Shown here piece after piece: positions 19,280-27,736 of a stretch of 64,000 nt of DNA. A program made the translations under genes and the position numbers. This DNA is from Pseudohongiella acticola (GTDB lineage: Bacteria > Pseudomonadota > Gammaproteobacteria > Pseudomonadales > Pseudohongiellaceae): contig NZ_MASR01000001.1 of assembly GCF_001758195.1 (NCBI RefSeq), positions 2,604,001 through 2,668,000 on the forward strand, given 5' to 3'. The stretch's first letter is position 1; each line of letters opens with the position of its first letter. The notes beneath the pieces were generated by a model. The model had not been told where the DNA came from. It did no database searches and was given only the letters and a program-made list of their open reading frames with translations.

Positions 19280-20035
19280 ATGCGCCGCGCTTTGGTTGTC
19301 GGAAACTGGAAAATGAACGGTACGCGCGACAGCATCAGTGAGCTGTTGCGTGCTCTGGTGCCGGCTGTGTCGCACGGAATCAATGGCGTTGATATTGTTG
19401 TCTGTCCGCCTTCTCCGTATCTGACAGTCGTCGCTGACGCCATCAAAGGCTGTGAAATTGTGCTGGGCGCGCAAAATGCCTGGTGCGAGAATGGCGGCGC
19501 TTATACCGGAGAAGTTGCTCCCGGTATGCTGGTTGATTGCCGCGCGCGCTATGTCATTCTGGGGCACTCCGAACGGCGTCAGCAGCTGGCCGAGACCGAT
19601 GAATTGATTGCGCAGAAATTTGTTGCCGCGCAACGCGAGGGGTTGATACCGATCCTGTGTGTTGGCGAAACGCTGGCGCAGCGTGATGACGGTCATGCCG
19701 AAGCGACTGTCTCCGGGCAGATTAATGCGGTGCTTACGGTGGCCGGAGTTGCTGCTTTTGAGCGTGCCATCATTGCTTATGAGCCGGTCTGGGCGATTGG
19801 CACGGGCTGTTCGGCATCAGCGCAGGAAGCGCAGCAGATGCATGCTTTTATTCGTACATTGATTGCTGGCCATGATGAAGAGGTGGCCGGCGCAGTGCAG
19901 TTGCTCTACGGTGGCAGTGTTAACCCGGGCAATGCAGCGGAACTTTTTGAACAGGCCGATATTGATGGTGGGCTTGTGGGTGGGGCCTCGCTTGATGCGG
20001 CGGCATTTATCGAAATTTGTAATAGTGTGAGCTGA
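19280..20035 (+). CDS. tpiA: TpiA, triosephosphate isomerase
   Basis: Interconverts dihydroxyacetone phosphate and glyceraldehyde-3-phosphate. 251 residues (E. coli 255). The active-site lysine is in VVGNWKMNG (about 7-15), the catalytic His in ILGHSERR, and the catalytic Glu in AYEPVWAIGTG; the phosphate loop is LLYGGSVNPGN with GLVGGASLD. Placement between glmM and secG is typical of Pseudomonas and relatives, not of E. coli. secG begins 3 nt after the stop, so the two genes are co-transcribed. Confidence 0.97.
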   Translation: MRRALVVGNWKMNGTRDSISELLRALVPAVSHGINGVDIVVCPPSPYLTVVADAIKGCEIVLGAQNAWCENGGAYTGEVAPGMLVDCRARYVILGHSERRQQLAETDELIAQKFVAAQREGLIPILCVGETLAQRDDGHAEATVSGQINAVLTVAGVAAFERAIIAYEPVWAIGTGCSASAQEAQQMHAFIRTLIAGHDEEVAGAVQLLYGGSVNPGNAAELFEQADIDGGLVGGASLDAAAFIEICNSVS

Positions 20036-20038
20036 ATT

Positions 20039-20419
20039 ATGGAAACTCTTGTGGTCGTTGTGCATGTGATTGCCGCTATCGCAATCATCGGCCTGGTTCT
20101 GCTGCAGCAGGGTAAAGGTGCGGACGCTGGCGCTGCTTTTGGTAGCGGGGCATCACAGACTGTATTCGGTAGCTCAGGCTCGGGTAACTTTCTGACGCGT
20201 TCGACTACTGTCGCCGCGGTCATATTCTTCGCCACCAGCCTGGTGCTGGCGATCTATGCGCAGCAGTACAGTGCTGGCGGACTGAACAATGACTCGCCGC
20301 TTGTAAACCCTGATGTGTTGCGTGAGCTTGAAGAATCCGACGTGCCTCAGTTGACGGCACCGGCGACATCGTCAGATGTGCCGCAGGTGCCTGACCAGGC
20401 GCCTGAGACAGAGCAGTAA
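20039..20419 (+). CDS. secG: SecG, preprotein translocase subunit
   Basis: 126-residue inner-membrane subunit of the SecYEG channel. Two membrane helices (about 2-22 and 53-73) flank the conserved loop LLQQGKGADAGAAFGSGASQ and FGSSGSGNFLTRST. The C-terminal 45 residues form an acidic, proline-rich tail (SDVPQLTAPATSSDVPQ and onwards), longer than in E. coli (110 residues in total). The tRNA-Leu gene begins 14 nt after the stop, so the tRNA is probably cut out of the same transcript. Confidence 0.93.
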   Translation: METLVVVVHVIAAIAIIGLVLLQQGKGADAGAAFGSGASQTVFGSSGSGNFLTRSTTVAAVIFFATSLVLAIYAQQYSAGGLNNDSPLVNPDVLRELEESDVPQLTAPATSSDVPQVPDQAPETEQ

Positions 20420-20433
20420 CAGAAAAAAATTTG

Positions 20434-20520
20434 GCCGAAGTGGTGGAATTGGTAGACACGCTATCTTGAGGGGGTAGTGGCCTAATGGTCGTGCGAGTTC
20501 AAGTCTCGCCTTCGGCACCA
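20434..20520 (+). tRNA. leuU: tRNA-Leu (anticodon GAG)
   Basis: 87 nt including the encoded CCA. The acceptor GCCGAAG pairs with CTTCGGC, the anticodon stem CTATC/GGTAG encloses loop TTGAGGG with anticodon GAG, and a long variable arm typical of class II tRNAs follows, then T-arm GCGAG TTCAAGT CTCGC. The sequence closely matches E. coli leuU, which also follows secG. Confidence 0.96.
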
Positions 20521-20550
20521 ATTGTAGTAAAAGATGGTCAGTTGTTTGAC

Positions 20551-20626
20551 GGCAGGTGCTCGAAGTTGGGCTTCTGGCTCGAAAGTCACTTGACTTTAGG
20601 GTGGTCAGGCCACTAGAATACCTGCC
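20551..20626 (+). other. Structured spacer between the two tRNA genes
   Basis: The 189-nt spacer (20521-20709) has no ORF. Within it GGCAGGT (20551-20557) pairs with ACCTGCC (20620-20626), enclosing hairpins AAAGTC/GACTTT (20582-20587 with 20592-20597) and GTGG/CCAC (20601-20604 with 20610-20613) plus a weaker GAAG/CTTC stem. This could fold as a multi-branched RNA, either a processing signal or a small RNA. Only the pairing is seen; a function is not established. Confidence 0.3.
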
Positions 20627-20709
20627 CTCAGATAGAGGCTTTGCCAGAAGTCATCTGAGTTGAATAGCACTGCTGATGAGCAAGGTTATTGAGAAGTTTG
20701 AAGTTTTGT

Positions 20710-20791
<82 letters not shown>

Positions 20792-20811
20792 GAAGTGAAA
20801 GGTAGTAATCA

Positions 20812-20896
<85 letters not shown>

Positions 20897-20961
20897 AGTG
20901 CTACCCAGAGTTATAACGAGCTATCTGGGTTGTCATCTGCAGTAGCTGCGCTGAATGGCCT

Positions 20962-20995
20962 GGCTCTGTACCAGAGCCCCTTGATGGGGCTTTTT
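20962..20995 (+). terminator. Terminator with overlapping alternative hairpin after the fMet repeat
   Basis: AGCCCC (20975-20980), loop TTGAT, GGGGCT (20986-20991), then T to 20995. A second hairpin GGCTCT/AGAGCC (20962-20967 with 20973-20978) uses the same bases as the left terminator arm, so the two structures exclude each other. This is the classic layout of an antiterminator, or it may be chance. It would reduce readthrough from the tRNA transcript into rimP-nusA. Confidence 0.55.
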
Positions 20996-21149
20996 ATTAG
21001 GTGCAGATTTATGCTGGCGCATTTTTATCGGCGCTGCAGGTTGAGAAAGGTGTGAAAGATGTAGGTGCCAGTCAGACTGGTGCGTACAGGTTCCGCCACC
21101 GAAGGCTGTGTGATGACGGCGTCGGTAAGACAAGTATTTTGTTTTTGAG

Positions 21150-21171
21150 GTGGGCCGCAGGCCCACTTTTT
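21150..21171 (+). terminator. Second terminator-like hairpin before rimP
   Basis: GTGGGCC (21150-21156), loop GCA, GGCCCAC (21160-21166), then five T (21167-21171). A perfect 7-bp GC-rich stem with a short T-tract, 49 nt before the rimP start. The stretch 20897-21219 contains no gene; this hairpin and the one at 20975-20995 are its main features. Confidence 0.6.
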
Positions 21172-21219
21172 GTTTGTGTCGTAAAAAAGGTAAATGACAA
21201 GGTGGTAGCATCAGTCGAC

Positions 21220-21651
21220 ATGATCTCTGACTTGCTCCGGCCAACAATCGAGGCCCTGAGTCTGGAATTGTGGGGCGTAGAGCATATTGCCCGTGGGCGT
21301 TCGAGTCTGTTGCGCATCTATATTGACAGTCCGGAAGGCATCACCATCGACGATTGTGAACGCGCCAGCCGGCAGGTCAGTGGTGTGCTTGATGTGGAAG
21401 ACCCTTTGTCCGGTGAATATACCCTGGAGGTTTCGTCTCCGGGCATGGATCGCCCTTTGTTCCGATTCGAGCAGTACGGTCAGTTTATTGGTGACGTGGT
21501 GAATTTGCGCCTTCGGACACCGATTGATGGGCGCCGCAAGTTCAAGGGCGTTCTGGAGAAGGCGGAAGCAGATCAGGTTGTGATGACTGTTGACGGCGAA
21601 TTAGTTGAAATTCCATTCCAGCACATCGACAAGGCTAACATTGCATTCTGA
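21220..21651 (+). CDS. rimP: RimP, ribosome maturation factor
   Basis: Needed for 30S subunit maturation. From ATG 21220 (MISDLLRPTIEALSLELWGVEHIARGRSSLLRIYIDS) the product is 143 residues (E. coli 150). Conserved segments are GITIDDCERASRQVSGVLDVEDPL, YTLEVSSPGMDRPLF and a C-terminal Sm-like domain with FKGVLEKAE. The frame is open up to 21001, but that 73-residue extension covers the terminator hairpin and lacks family residues. AAGGTGG lies about 14 nt upstream of the chosen ATG, so GTG 21202 cannot be fully excluded. First protein gene of the nusA-infB operon. Confidence 0.93.
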   Translation: MISDLLRPTIEALSLELWGVEHIARGRSSLLRIYIDSPEGITIDDCERASRQVSGVLDVEDPLSGEYTLEVSSPGMDRPLFRFEQYGQFIGDVVNLRLRTPIDGRRKFKGVLEKAEADQVVMTVDGELVEIPFQHIDKANIAF

Positions 21652-21711
21652 TAGGCATGTCAGTTCAGGGCGCCGCTGGGACGATGAATCCGTGTGTAAG
21701 GTGACACTACT

Positions 21712-23199
21712 ATGATGAGTAAAGAAATTCTGATGGTTGCAGACGCGGTCTCGAATGAGAAGGGAGTGTCACGCGACGTTATATTTGAAGCCATCGAGGT
21801 GGCATTGGCAACGGCGACCAAAAAGCGCTTCGATGAAGAAGAAGTGCAGTGCCGTGTCCATGTTGACCGTAAGACGGGTCTGTATGAATCCTTCCGCGTC
21901 TGGGACGTGGTTGCCGATGACGAGCTGGAAGAGCCGGCGGCACAGTTGGCGTTGACAGCTGCGCAGGAAAAAAATGCAGACCTGAACGTCGGCGATGTTT
22001 ACGAAGAAAAAATTGAAAACACGGAATTTGGTCGTATCGCGGCACAGACAGCCAAACAGGTTATTGTGCAGAAAGTGCGTGAAGCTGAGCGCGACCTGGT
22101 TATAGCGGAATACCGCGACCGTGTCGGCGAGCTGGTATCGGGCACAGTAAAGAAAGTAACGCGGGAAAGTGTGCTGGTGGATCTGGGCGGCAATGCAGAA
22201 GCCCTGTTGACACGTGACCAGATGATTCCTCGCGAAATGTTCCGTACCGGCGACCGTATGCGCGCCCTGTTGCTGGACGTACGCCAGGAAGTGCGTGGTC
22301 CGCAACTTTTCCTTAGCCGCACAGCGCCTGGTATGTTGATCGAGTTGTTTAAAATCGAAGTGCCGGAAATTGCTGAAGAAGTTATCGAGATTCGGGCAGC
22401 CGCGCGCGATCCGGGGTCACGCGCCAAAATTGTGGTCAGCACCAATGATGGGCGTATTGACCCGGTGGGCGCCTGTGTAGGTATGCGTGGTTCGCGCGTG
22501 CAGGTGGTTTCCAATGAGCTGGCCAATGAGCGAATTGATATCATTTTGTGGGATGATAACCCTGCACAACTGGTCATCAACGCCATGGCACCAGCCGAAG
22601 TAGCGTCCATTGTCATGGATGAAGACAGCCACACCATGGATGTTGCGGTGGAAGAAGACAATCTGGCCCAGGCCATCGGTCGCAGTGGTCAGAACGTACG
22701 TTTGTCTGCTGAGCTGACGGGCTGGGCAATTAATGTCATGAGCATTGACGAAGCCAACGAGAAGCAACAACAGGAAGCCAGTGCGTTCATCACCACGTTT
22801 ATGGAAAAACTCGATGTAGATGAAGATGTCGCCGAGCTGCTGGTGAGCGAAGGGTTCACCTCACTGGAAGAGGTTGCGTACGTACCAATAGATGAGCTGT
22901 TGAATATTGACGGCTTTGACGAAGATATTGCCAAAGAGCTTCGCGACCGTGCGCGTGATGCGCTGCTGACTCAGGCGATTGCTTCGGAAGAAGGCCTGTC
23001 CAGCGCGAACCTGGAAGCCGACTTGCTGAATATGGAAGGCATGGATGACGTACTGGCGCTTGCGCTGGCAGGCAAGGGCATCGTCAGCATGGAAGATCTG
23101 GCGGAACAGGCAATCGATGAATTGATGGATATTGAAGGCATGGACGAAGAACGTGCCGGAAAACTGATTATGACCGCTCGAGCGCCCTGGTTTGCGTAA
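21712..23199 (+). CDS. nusA: NusA, transcription termination/antitermination factor
   Basis: 495 residues, as in E. coli. The N-terminal polymerase-binding domain ([28 protein letters not shown]) is followed by S1 (about 135-200, [23 protein letters not shown]), two KH domains with [19 protein letters not shown] and [16 protein letters not shown], and two acidic repeats at about 365-490 with [31 protein letters not shown]. The start ATG is 8 nt after AAGGTG. The downstream ATG at 21715 is equally possible. In E. coli NusA feeds back on this operon, so the hairpins before rimP may matter. Confidence 0.97.
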   Translation: MMSKEILMVADAVSNEKGVSRDVIFEAIEVALATATKKRFDEEEVQCRVHVDRKTGLYESFRVWDVVADDELEEPAAQLALTAAQEKNADLNVGDVYEEKIENTEFGRIAAQTAKQVIVQKVREAERDLVIAEYRDRVGELVSGTVKKVTRESVLVDLGGNAEALLTRDQMIPREMFRTGDRMRALLLDVRQEVRGPQLFLSRTAPGMLIELFKIEVPEIAEEVIEIRAAARDPGSRAKIVVSTNDGRIDPVGACVGMRGSRVQVVSNELANERIDIILWDDNPAQLVINAMAPAEVASIVMDEDSHTMDVAVEEDNLAQAIGRSGQNVRLSAELTGWAINVMSIDEANEKQQQEASAFITTFMEKLDVDEDVAELLVSEGFTSLEEVAYVPIDELLNIDGFDEDIAKELRDRARDALLTQAIASEEGLSSANLEADLLNMEGMDDVLALALAGKGIVSMEDLAEQAIDELMDIEGMDEERAGKLIMTARAPWFA

Positions 23200-23258
23200 A
23201 CTGTTTACATAAAACGTTTACCCCAAATCGGGCATCAAGAGTAGACAGGAGTAGCTAA

Positions 23259-25856
23259 ATGGCAGATGTAACAGTCGGTGAACTTGCCAAAGTGGTTGGT
23301 GTTACCGCGGAACGGCTTCTGGCCCAGATCAAAGAGGCCGGACTGCCGCACAAGCGCGCGGAAGAACCGATTTCCAATGAGGACAAGAACGCATTGTTGT
23401 TGTTTCTGCGGCGCAGCCATGGCGCGTCGGAGGCTATGGACTCCGCTCCCAAAAAGATAACGCTGAAACGCAAAACTGTTGGCACGTTAAAAACATCATC
23501 GGGCCAGGGTCGAGGCAAGACAGTCAACGTTGAAGTGCGTAAAAAGCGCACGTACGTCAAGCGTAGCGAACTGGAACCGGAGAAGGCTGAAGAGGCGGAA
23601 GTTGTTGCTGCGCAGGGAATGCAGGAACAGGTCGCACCCGAGCCGGCAACCGAGCAGAAAGTTGACGCGCCTGCGCAGTCGGAAGAGTCCGCAGCGGCAG
23701 ACGCCCCTGCTGAGCCGGAAGCCAAAGAAGAAACCAAAGCGGCCGACAAAAAAGCGGAAAAGAAGGACGACAGCGCTGATGTCGCGGCGGCAGCAACCGC
23801 TGAACAGGTGGAGGCGGCACGTGCTGCCAAGACCGGTCAGCCAGGATCAGGCAAAGCCAAGGCGCCGGTCAAGACAGGGCGCAAGGATGATGCCGATGAT
23901 AAAGACGATGAGAAGAAGTCCGGGTTCCGCAAAAAGACAGCACCCGCCAAGAAACAGGGCAAGACGAGAATCACTGCCGATGACTTTGTTCTCGAAGATA
24001 ACGATTTTGACAGTGCAGGTGGTCGTGGCCGACGTGGTGGGCCGCGCAAGAAACCTCGCAGCAAGCAACATGGTTTTGAGAAACCAACGGAGTTTATTTC
24101 GCGCGAAATTATCATTGGTGAAGCCAATACGGTGCCTGATCTGGCACAGAAGATGTCTCTCAAGTCAGCCGAGCTGATCAAGAGTCTGTTTAAAATGGGT
24201 GTCATGGCAACCATTAACCAGGTGCTGGATCAGGACACTGCGACACTGCTGGTGGAAGAATTCGGGCACACGGCCAAGTTCGTGTCCGCCGATGCCATTG
24301 AAGATGATCTGTATGAATCCCTGGCGTATGACGGTGGCGCGGAAGCGGTAAGCCGTGCGCCGGTTGTCACGGTGATGGGCCATGTTGACCACGGCAAAAC
24401 ATCGCTGCTGGACTACATTCGCAAGTCGGCTGTCGCCTCTGGCGAAGCCGGCGGAATCACTCAGCACATCGGTGCCTACCATGTAGAAACTGATCACGGC
24501 ATGATCTGCTTCCTTGATACGCCTGGCCATGCTGCGTTCAGCGCGATGCGTTCGCGTGGCGCGAAAGCAACTGACGTCGTGGTGCTGGTCGTGGCTGCTG
24601 ACGATGGTATGAAACCACAAACTGAAGAAGCCATTCAGCATGCCCGCGCTGCCGGAGTGCCGATTGTTGTGGCCATCACCAAGGTTGATAAAGAAGATAT
24701 TGATATCGACAAAGTGACCAGTGAACTGGCCGCCAAAGATGTGATTCCGGAAAGCTGGGGTGGTGACATCATGTTTGTGCAGGTATCTGCACACACGGGC
24801 GCTGGTATCAATGAGCTGCTGGAAGCGATTCTGCTGCAATCTGAAATGCTCGAGCTCAAGGCATTTATTGATGCCTCTGGTAAAGGTGTCGTGATTGAGT
24901 CGCGCCTGGACAAAGGCCGAGGCCCGGTGGCGTCTGTGTTGGTACAGAATGGCACCCTAAATGTGGGTGACGTGGTCCTGGCTGGTCATGAGTATGGCCG
25001 GGTAAGAGCACTCATCGATGAGACCGGCCGTTCAGTCAAGTCTGCGGGCCCGTCCATACCGGTCGAGGTGCTGGGCTTTAATGGTGTGCCCGAAGCCGGA
25101 GATGAATTTGTCGTTGTTGTCGACGAGAAAAAAGCAAAAGAAGTTGCTGAATTCCGACTGGAGCGACACAAAGACCATAAAGCTGCGTTGCAGCAGGGCA
25201 ACAAGATCGAAGCCATGTTCGCGGGCATTGGCCAGGCCGACAAGGGCATTCTTAATGTCGTGATCAAATCCGATGTGCGCGGCTCGATGGAAGCGATCGT
25301 GGGTTCTCTGCAGAAGATCGGTACTGACGAAGTTGAGGTCAATGTAGTGGCCTCAGGCGTTGGTGGTATTTCCGAGACTGACGCACATCTGGCGGTAACC
25401 TCCAAAGCCATGCTGATCGGCTTCAACGTACGTGCCGACAAGTCTGCACGTGACGTTATCGAGAACGAAGGTGTGAATCTGCGTTACTACAACGTGATCT
25501 ATGACGTGATCGACGACGTCAAGGCAATACTGGGTGGCATGCTGACACCGGAGCTACGCGAAGAGATACTGGGCGTCGCTGAAGTGCGCGATGTGTTTAA
25601 CTCACCGAAGTTTGGCCAGGTCGCCGGCTGCATGGTTGTTGAAGGCAGTGTGTTCCGTAACAAGCCGATTCGGGTGTTGCGCGACAACGTAGTGATCTAT
25701 GAAGGTGAGCTGGAGTCGCTGCGACGTTTCAAAGACGATGCCAACGAAGTACGCAATGGCATGGAGTGCGGCATAGGCGTGAAGAACTACAATGACGTCA
25801 AAGCTGGCGACAAGATCGAGGTCTATCAGACCACTCAGGTCGCACGTTCACTGTAA
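23259..25856 (+). CDS. infB: InfB, translation initiation factor IF-2
   Basis: GTPase that places fMet-tRNA on the 30S subunit. 865 residues (E. coli 890). The N-terminus has the IF2-N fold ([28 protein letters not shown]), then a long Ala/Glu/Lys-rich, low-complexity linker (about 95-270), a second IF2-N motif at about 285-335, and the G domain with GHVDHGKTS (G1), [19 protein letters not shown] (G3) and TKVDKE (G4). The C-terminal domains that bind fMet-tRNA follow. The linker gives long meaningless frames on both strands. SD and spacing to nusA are normal. Confidence 0.97.
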   Translation: MADVTVGELAKVVGVTAERLLAQIKEAGLPHKRAEEPISNEDKNALLLFLRRSHGASEAMDSAPKKITLKRKTVGTLKTSSGQGRGKTVNVEVRKKRTYVKRSELEPEKAEEAEVVAAQGMQEQVAPEPATEQKVDAPAQSEESAAADAPAEPEAKEETKAADKKAEKKDDSADVAAAATAEQVEAARAAKTGQPGSGKAKAPVKTGRKDDADDKDDEKKSGFRKKTAPAKKQGKTRITADDFVLEDNDFDSAGGRGRRGGPRKKPRSKQHGFEKPTEFISREIIIGEANTVPDLAQKMSLKSAELIKSLFKMGVMATINQVLDQDTATLLVEEFGHTAKFVSADAIEDDLYESLAYDGGAEAVSRAPVVTVMGHVDHGKTSLLDYIRKSAVASGEAGGITQHIGAYHVETDHGMICFLDTPGHAAFSAMRSRGAKATDVVVLVVAADDGMKPQTEEAIQHARAAGVPIVVAITKVDKEDIDIDKVTSELAAKDVIPESWGGDIMFVQVSAHTGAGINELLEAILLQSEMLELKAFIDASGKGVVIESRLDKGRGPVASVLVQNGTLNVGDVVLAGHEYGRVRALIDETGRSVKSAGPSIPVEVLGFNGVPEAGDEFVVVVDEKKAKEVAEFRLERHKDHKAALQQGNKIEAMFAGIGQADKGILNVVIKSDVRGSMEAIVGSLQKIGTDEVEVNVVASGVGGISETDAHLAVTSKAMLIGFNVRADKSARDVIENEGVNLRYYNVIYDVIDDVKAILGGMLTPELREEILGVAEVRDVFNSPKFGQVAGCMVVEGSVFRNKPIRVLRDNVVIYEGELESLRRFKDDANEVRNGMECGIGVKNYNDVKAGDKIEVYQTTQVARSL

Positions 25857-25867
25857 GGGCAGTTTAT

Positions 25868-26356
25868 ATGAACAAGCCTTCACCGAGAGCACAGCGCGTC
25901 GCGGATCAGATACAGCGCATCCTGGCTGATCTGATCCGACGTGAAATTCGTGACCCGCGCGTGGGCATGGTCTCTGTCACTGGCGTCAATGTCAGCCGTG
26001 ATTTTGCCTACGCCAATGTGTTTGTCACGGTGCTCAGCAGCGGTCTGGTGCAGGACGGTTTTGGCAGCCAGTTGAAAGACATGGGCGAACTTGACCGGCG
26101 CGAGATTGATGACAGCCTTGCGGCCCTGAACAAGGCGGCGGGATATCTGCGCAGCCTGCTGGGCAAGGAGCTGAGTCTGCGCACAACGCCGGCTTTGAAG
26201 TTTCAGTACGACGACAGTATTGCCCGCGGCAGCTACCTGTCCACGTTGATTGACAAGGCGCTGGCGGAAGACAGTACACATGATCACTTGCCGGATGCCG
26301 GTGACGAGTCCGGAGCAGATGATACTGGCTCCGACAAACCGGAAACAAGAGACTAA
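25868..26356 (+). CDS. rbfA: RbfA, 30S ribosome-binding factor
   Basis: Type-II KH protein for maturation of the 16S rRNA 5' end and cold adaptation. 162 residues, against 133 in E. coli. The core is RVADQIQRILADLIRREIRDPRVGMVSVTGVNVSRDFAYANVFVTVL, then LNKAAGYLRSLLGKELSLRTTPALKFQYDDSIARGSYLSTLIDKAL. A hydrophilic acidic tail (about 135-162, SGADDTGSDKPETRD) is extra. It lies 11 nt after infB and 5 nt before truB. Confidence 0.95.
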   Translation: MNKPSPRAQRVADQIQRILADLIRREIRDPRVGMVSVTGVNVSRDFAYANVFVTVLSSGLVQDGFGSQLKDMGELDRREIDDSLAALNKAAGYLRSLLGKELSLRTTPALKFQYDDSIARGSYLSTLIDKALAEDSTHDHLPDAGDESGADDTGSDKPETRD

Positions 26357-26361
26357 AAACT

Positions 26362-27288
26362 GTGGCCACGGATAGAAAACGGAAAGGTCGCGATATCAGC
26401 GGCATTCTGTTGCTGGACAAGCCACAGGGCATGAGCTCCAACGCCTGCCTGCAGCAGGCCAAGCGGCTGTTTCAGGCCAGCAAGGCTGGACATACTGGCG
26501 CGCTGGATCCATTGGCGACCGGGGTTCTGCCGCTGTGTTTCGGCGAGGCGACAAAAGTGTCGCAGTTTCTGCTGGAGGCGGACAAACGGTATCTGACCAC
26601 GATCCGTCTCGGGCAACGTACCAATACCGCCGACGCTGAAGGCGAGGTGATCAGTACGCGCCCGGTCGGCGATCTGAGCGAACAGGCGCTGGTCACATGT
26701 CTGTCACAGTTCCGGGGTGATATTGAACAGGTGCCACCGATGTATTCGGCACTTAAGCACAAAGGCCAGCCGCTGTACAAACTGGCGCGTGCAGGGCAGG
26801 AAGTGGAACGAAAAAGCAGGCTGATCACGGTACATGATCTGATTCTGCACGAATTTGACGGGTCCTCGCTGTCACTGGAAATCCATTGCAGCAAAGGGAC
26901 CTATGTGCGTACTATAGCCGACGATCTGGGCGAAGCCCTCGGTTGCGGCGCACATGTGACGGCCCTGCGCCGTTTGCAGGCGGGCGTTTTCCGGCTCCAG
27001 GGCTGTGTCACACCAGAGGCCCTGCAGGCGATATTTGACGCTGACGGCACCGAAGGGCTGGATGCCCTGTTGCAGGCGCCCGACTTGGCCATTGAGCATC
27101 TGCCAAAGGCGGTCATGTCGGCGCAGATGGCTGCGTATGTTCGCCAGGGTCAGGCGGTGATGTTGCGGCAGATGCCCAGCAGTGGTCTGGTACGATTGTA
27201 TGACGAAGAAGAATTCATCGGTATAGGCGAGATGCTCGACGATGGTCGGGTCAAGCCACACCGGTTAATAAAGGAGGCCGCCAGGTAA
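26362..27288 (+). CDS. truB: TruB, tRNA pseudouridine-55 synthase
   Basis: Forms pseudouridine in the T-loop of tRNAs. The 308-residue product begins with GTG 26362, 5 nt after the rbfA stop. ISGILLLDKPQGMSSN near residue 12, the catalytic Asp in AGHTGALDPLATGVLPLCFGEATK, RYLTTIRLGQRTNTADAEG, QVPPMYSALKHKGQPLYKLARAG and EIHCSKGTYVRTIADDLGEALG are all typical. The C-terminal PUA-like region (about 245-305) is present. Only a weak ribosome site precedes it, suggesting coupling. Confidence 0.96.
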   Translation: MATDRKRKGRDISGILLLDKPQGMSSNACLQQAKRLFQASKAGHTGALDPLATGVLPLCFGEATKVSQFLLEADKRYLTTIRLGQRTNTADAEGEVISTRPVGDLSEQALVTCLSQFRGDIEQVPPMYSALKHKGQPLYKLARAGQEVERKSRLITVHDLILHEFDGSSLSLEIHCSKGTYVRTIADDLGEALGCGAHVTALRRLQAGVFRLQGCVTPEALQAIFDADGTEGLDALLQAPDLAIEHLPKAVMSAQMAAYVRQGQAVMLRQMPSSGLVRLYDEEEFIGIGEMLDDGRVKPHRLIKEAAR

Positions 27289-27361
27289 CTGTCAGTATGC
27301 ACGGTTACGCTGGTTGACAGGATGTCTTATCACTTAGCGCATATTATTTTGGAGATTTAGC

Positions 27362-27631
27362 ATGGCTTTAACGACAGAACAGAAAGCAAACATTGTCAAA
27401 GAATACGGCCAGGGCGAAGGAGACACAGGTTCTCCCGAAGTTCAGGTGGCATTGCTGACCGAAAACATCAACCTGCTGCAGGGTCATTTCCGTGAACACT
27501 CTCACGACCATCATTCGCGTCGTGGACTGATCCGTATGGTAAACAGCCGTCGTAAGCTGCTGGATTACCTCAAGCGCAAAAATGTTGAGCGTTATGCCAC
27601 TTTGATCAAGCGTCTGGGTCTGCGTCGCTAA
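27362..27631 (+). CDS. rpsO: RpsO, 30S ribosomal protein S15
   Basis: 89-residue 16S rRNA-binding protein with the exact E. coli length. Marks are [63 protein letters not shown] and [17 protein letters not shown] lies 9 nt before the ATG. In E. coli S15 represses its own translation through a pseudoknot in this leader; that was not evaluated here. A TTGACA at 27314-27319 has no well-spaced -10, so an own promoter remains open. Confidence 0.98.
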   Translation: MALTTEQKANIVKEYGQGEGDTGSPEVQVALLTENINLLQGHFREHSHDHHSRRGLIRMVNSRRKLLDYLKRKNVERYATLIKRLGLRR

Positions 27632-27646
27632 GACGCTGTCCTTTTT
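27622..27646 (+). terminator. Weak terminator of rpsO
   Basis: GCGTC (27622-27626), loop GCTAA, GACGC (27632-27636), then TGTCC and five T (27642-27646). The stem overlaps the rpsO stop codon. The T-tract is displaced by five bases, so readthrough into pnp is likely. GAGAC (27669-27673) and GTCTC (27710-27714) could form a further stem in the pnp leader, where RNase III cuts in E. coli. Confidence 0.35.
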
Positions 27647-27736
27647 CAAAACGATGAGAAAGTGAGAAGAGACTCTTGGTAAAATGGATGTTGCTGCAAT
27701 GCTGCCCGGGTCTCAAATAAAAAACAGGAACAGTTT

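Noticed and set aside
21001-21219. 73-residue N-terminal extension of RimP
   Set aside because: Covers a terminator hairpin and has no counterpart in the family.
23255-23830. 191-codon minus-strand frame rich in Ala and Ser
   Set aside because: Antisense to the low-complexity linker of infB; repetitive codons create the open frame.
27314-27350. TTGACA before rpsO as a promoter
   Set aside because: The nearest good -10 (TATTAT) is 22 nt away, too far for sigma-70.
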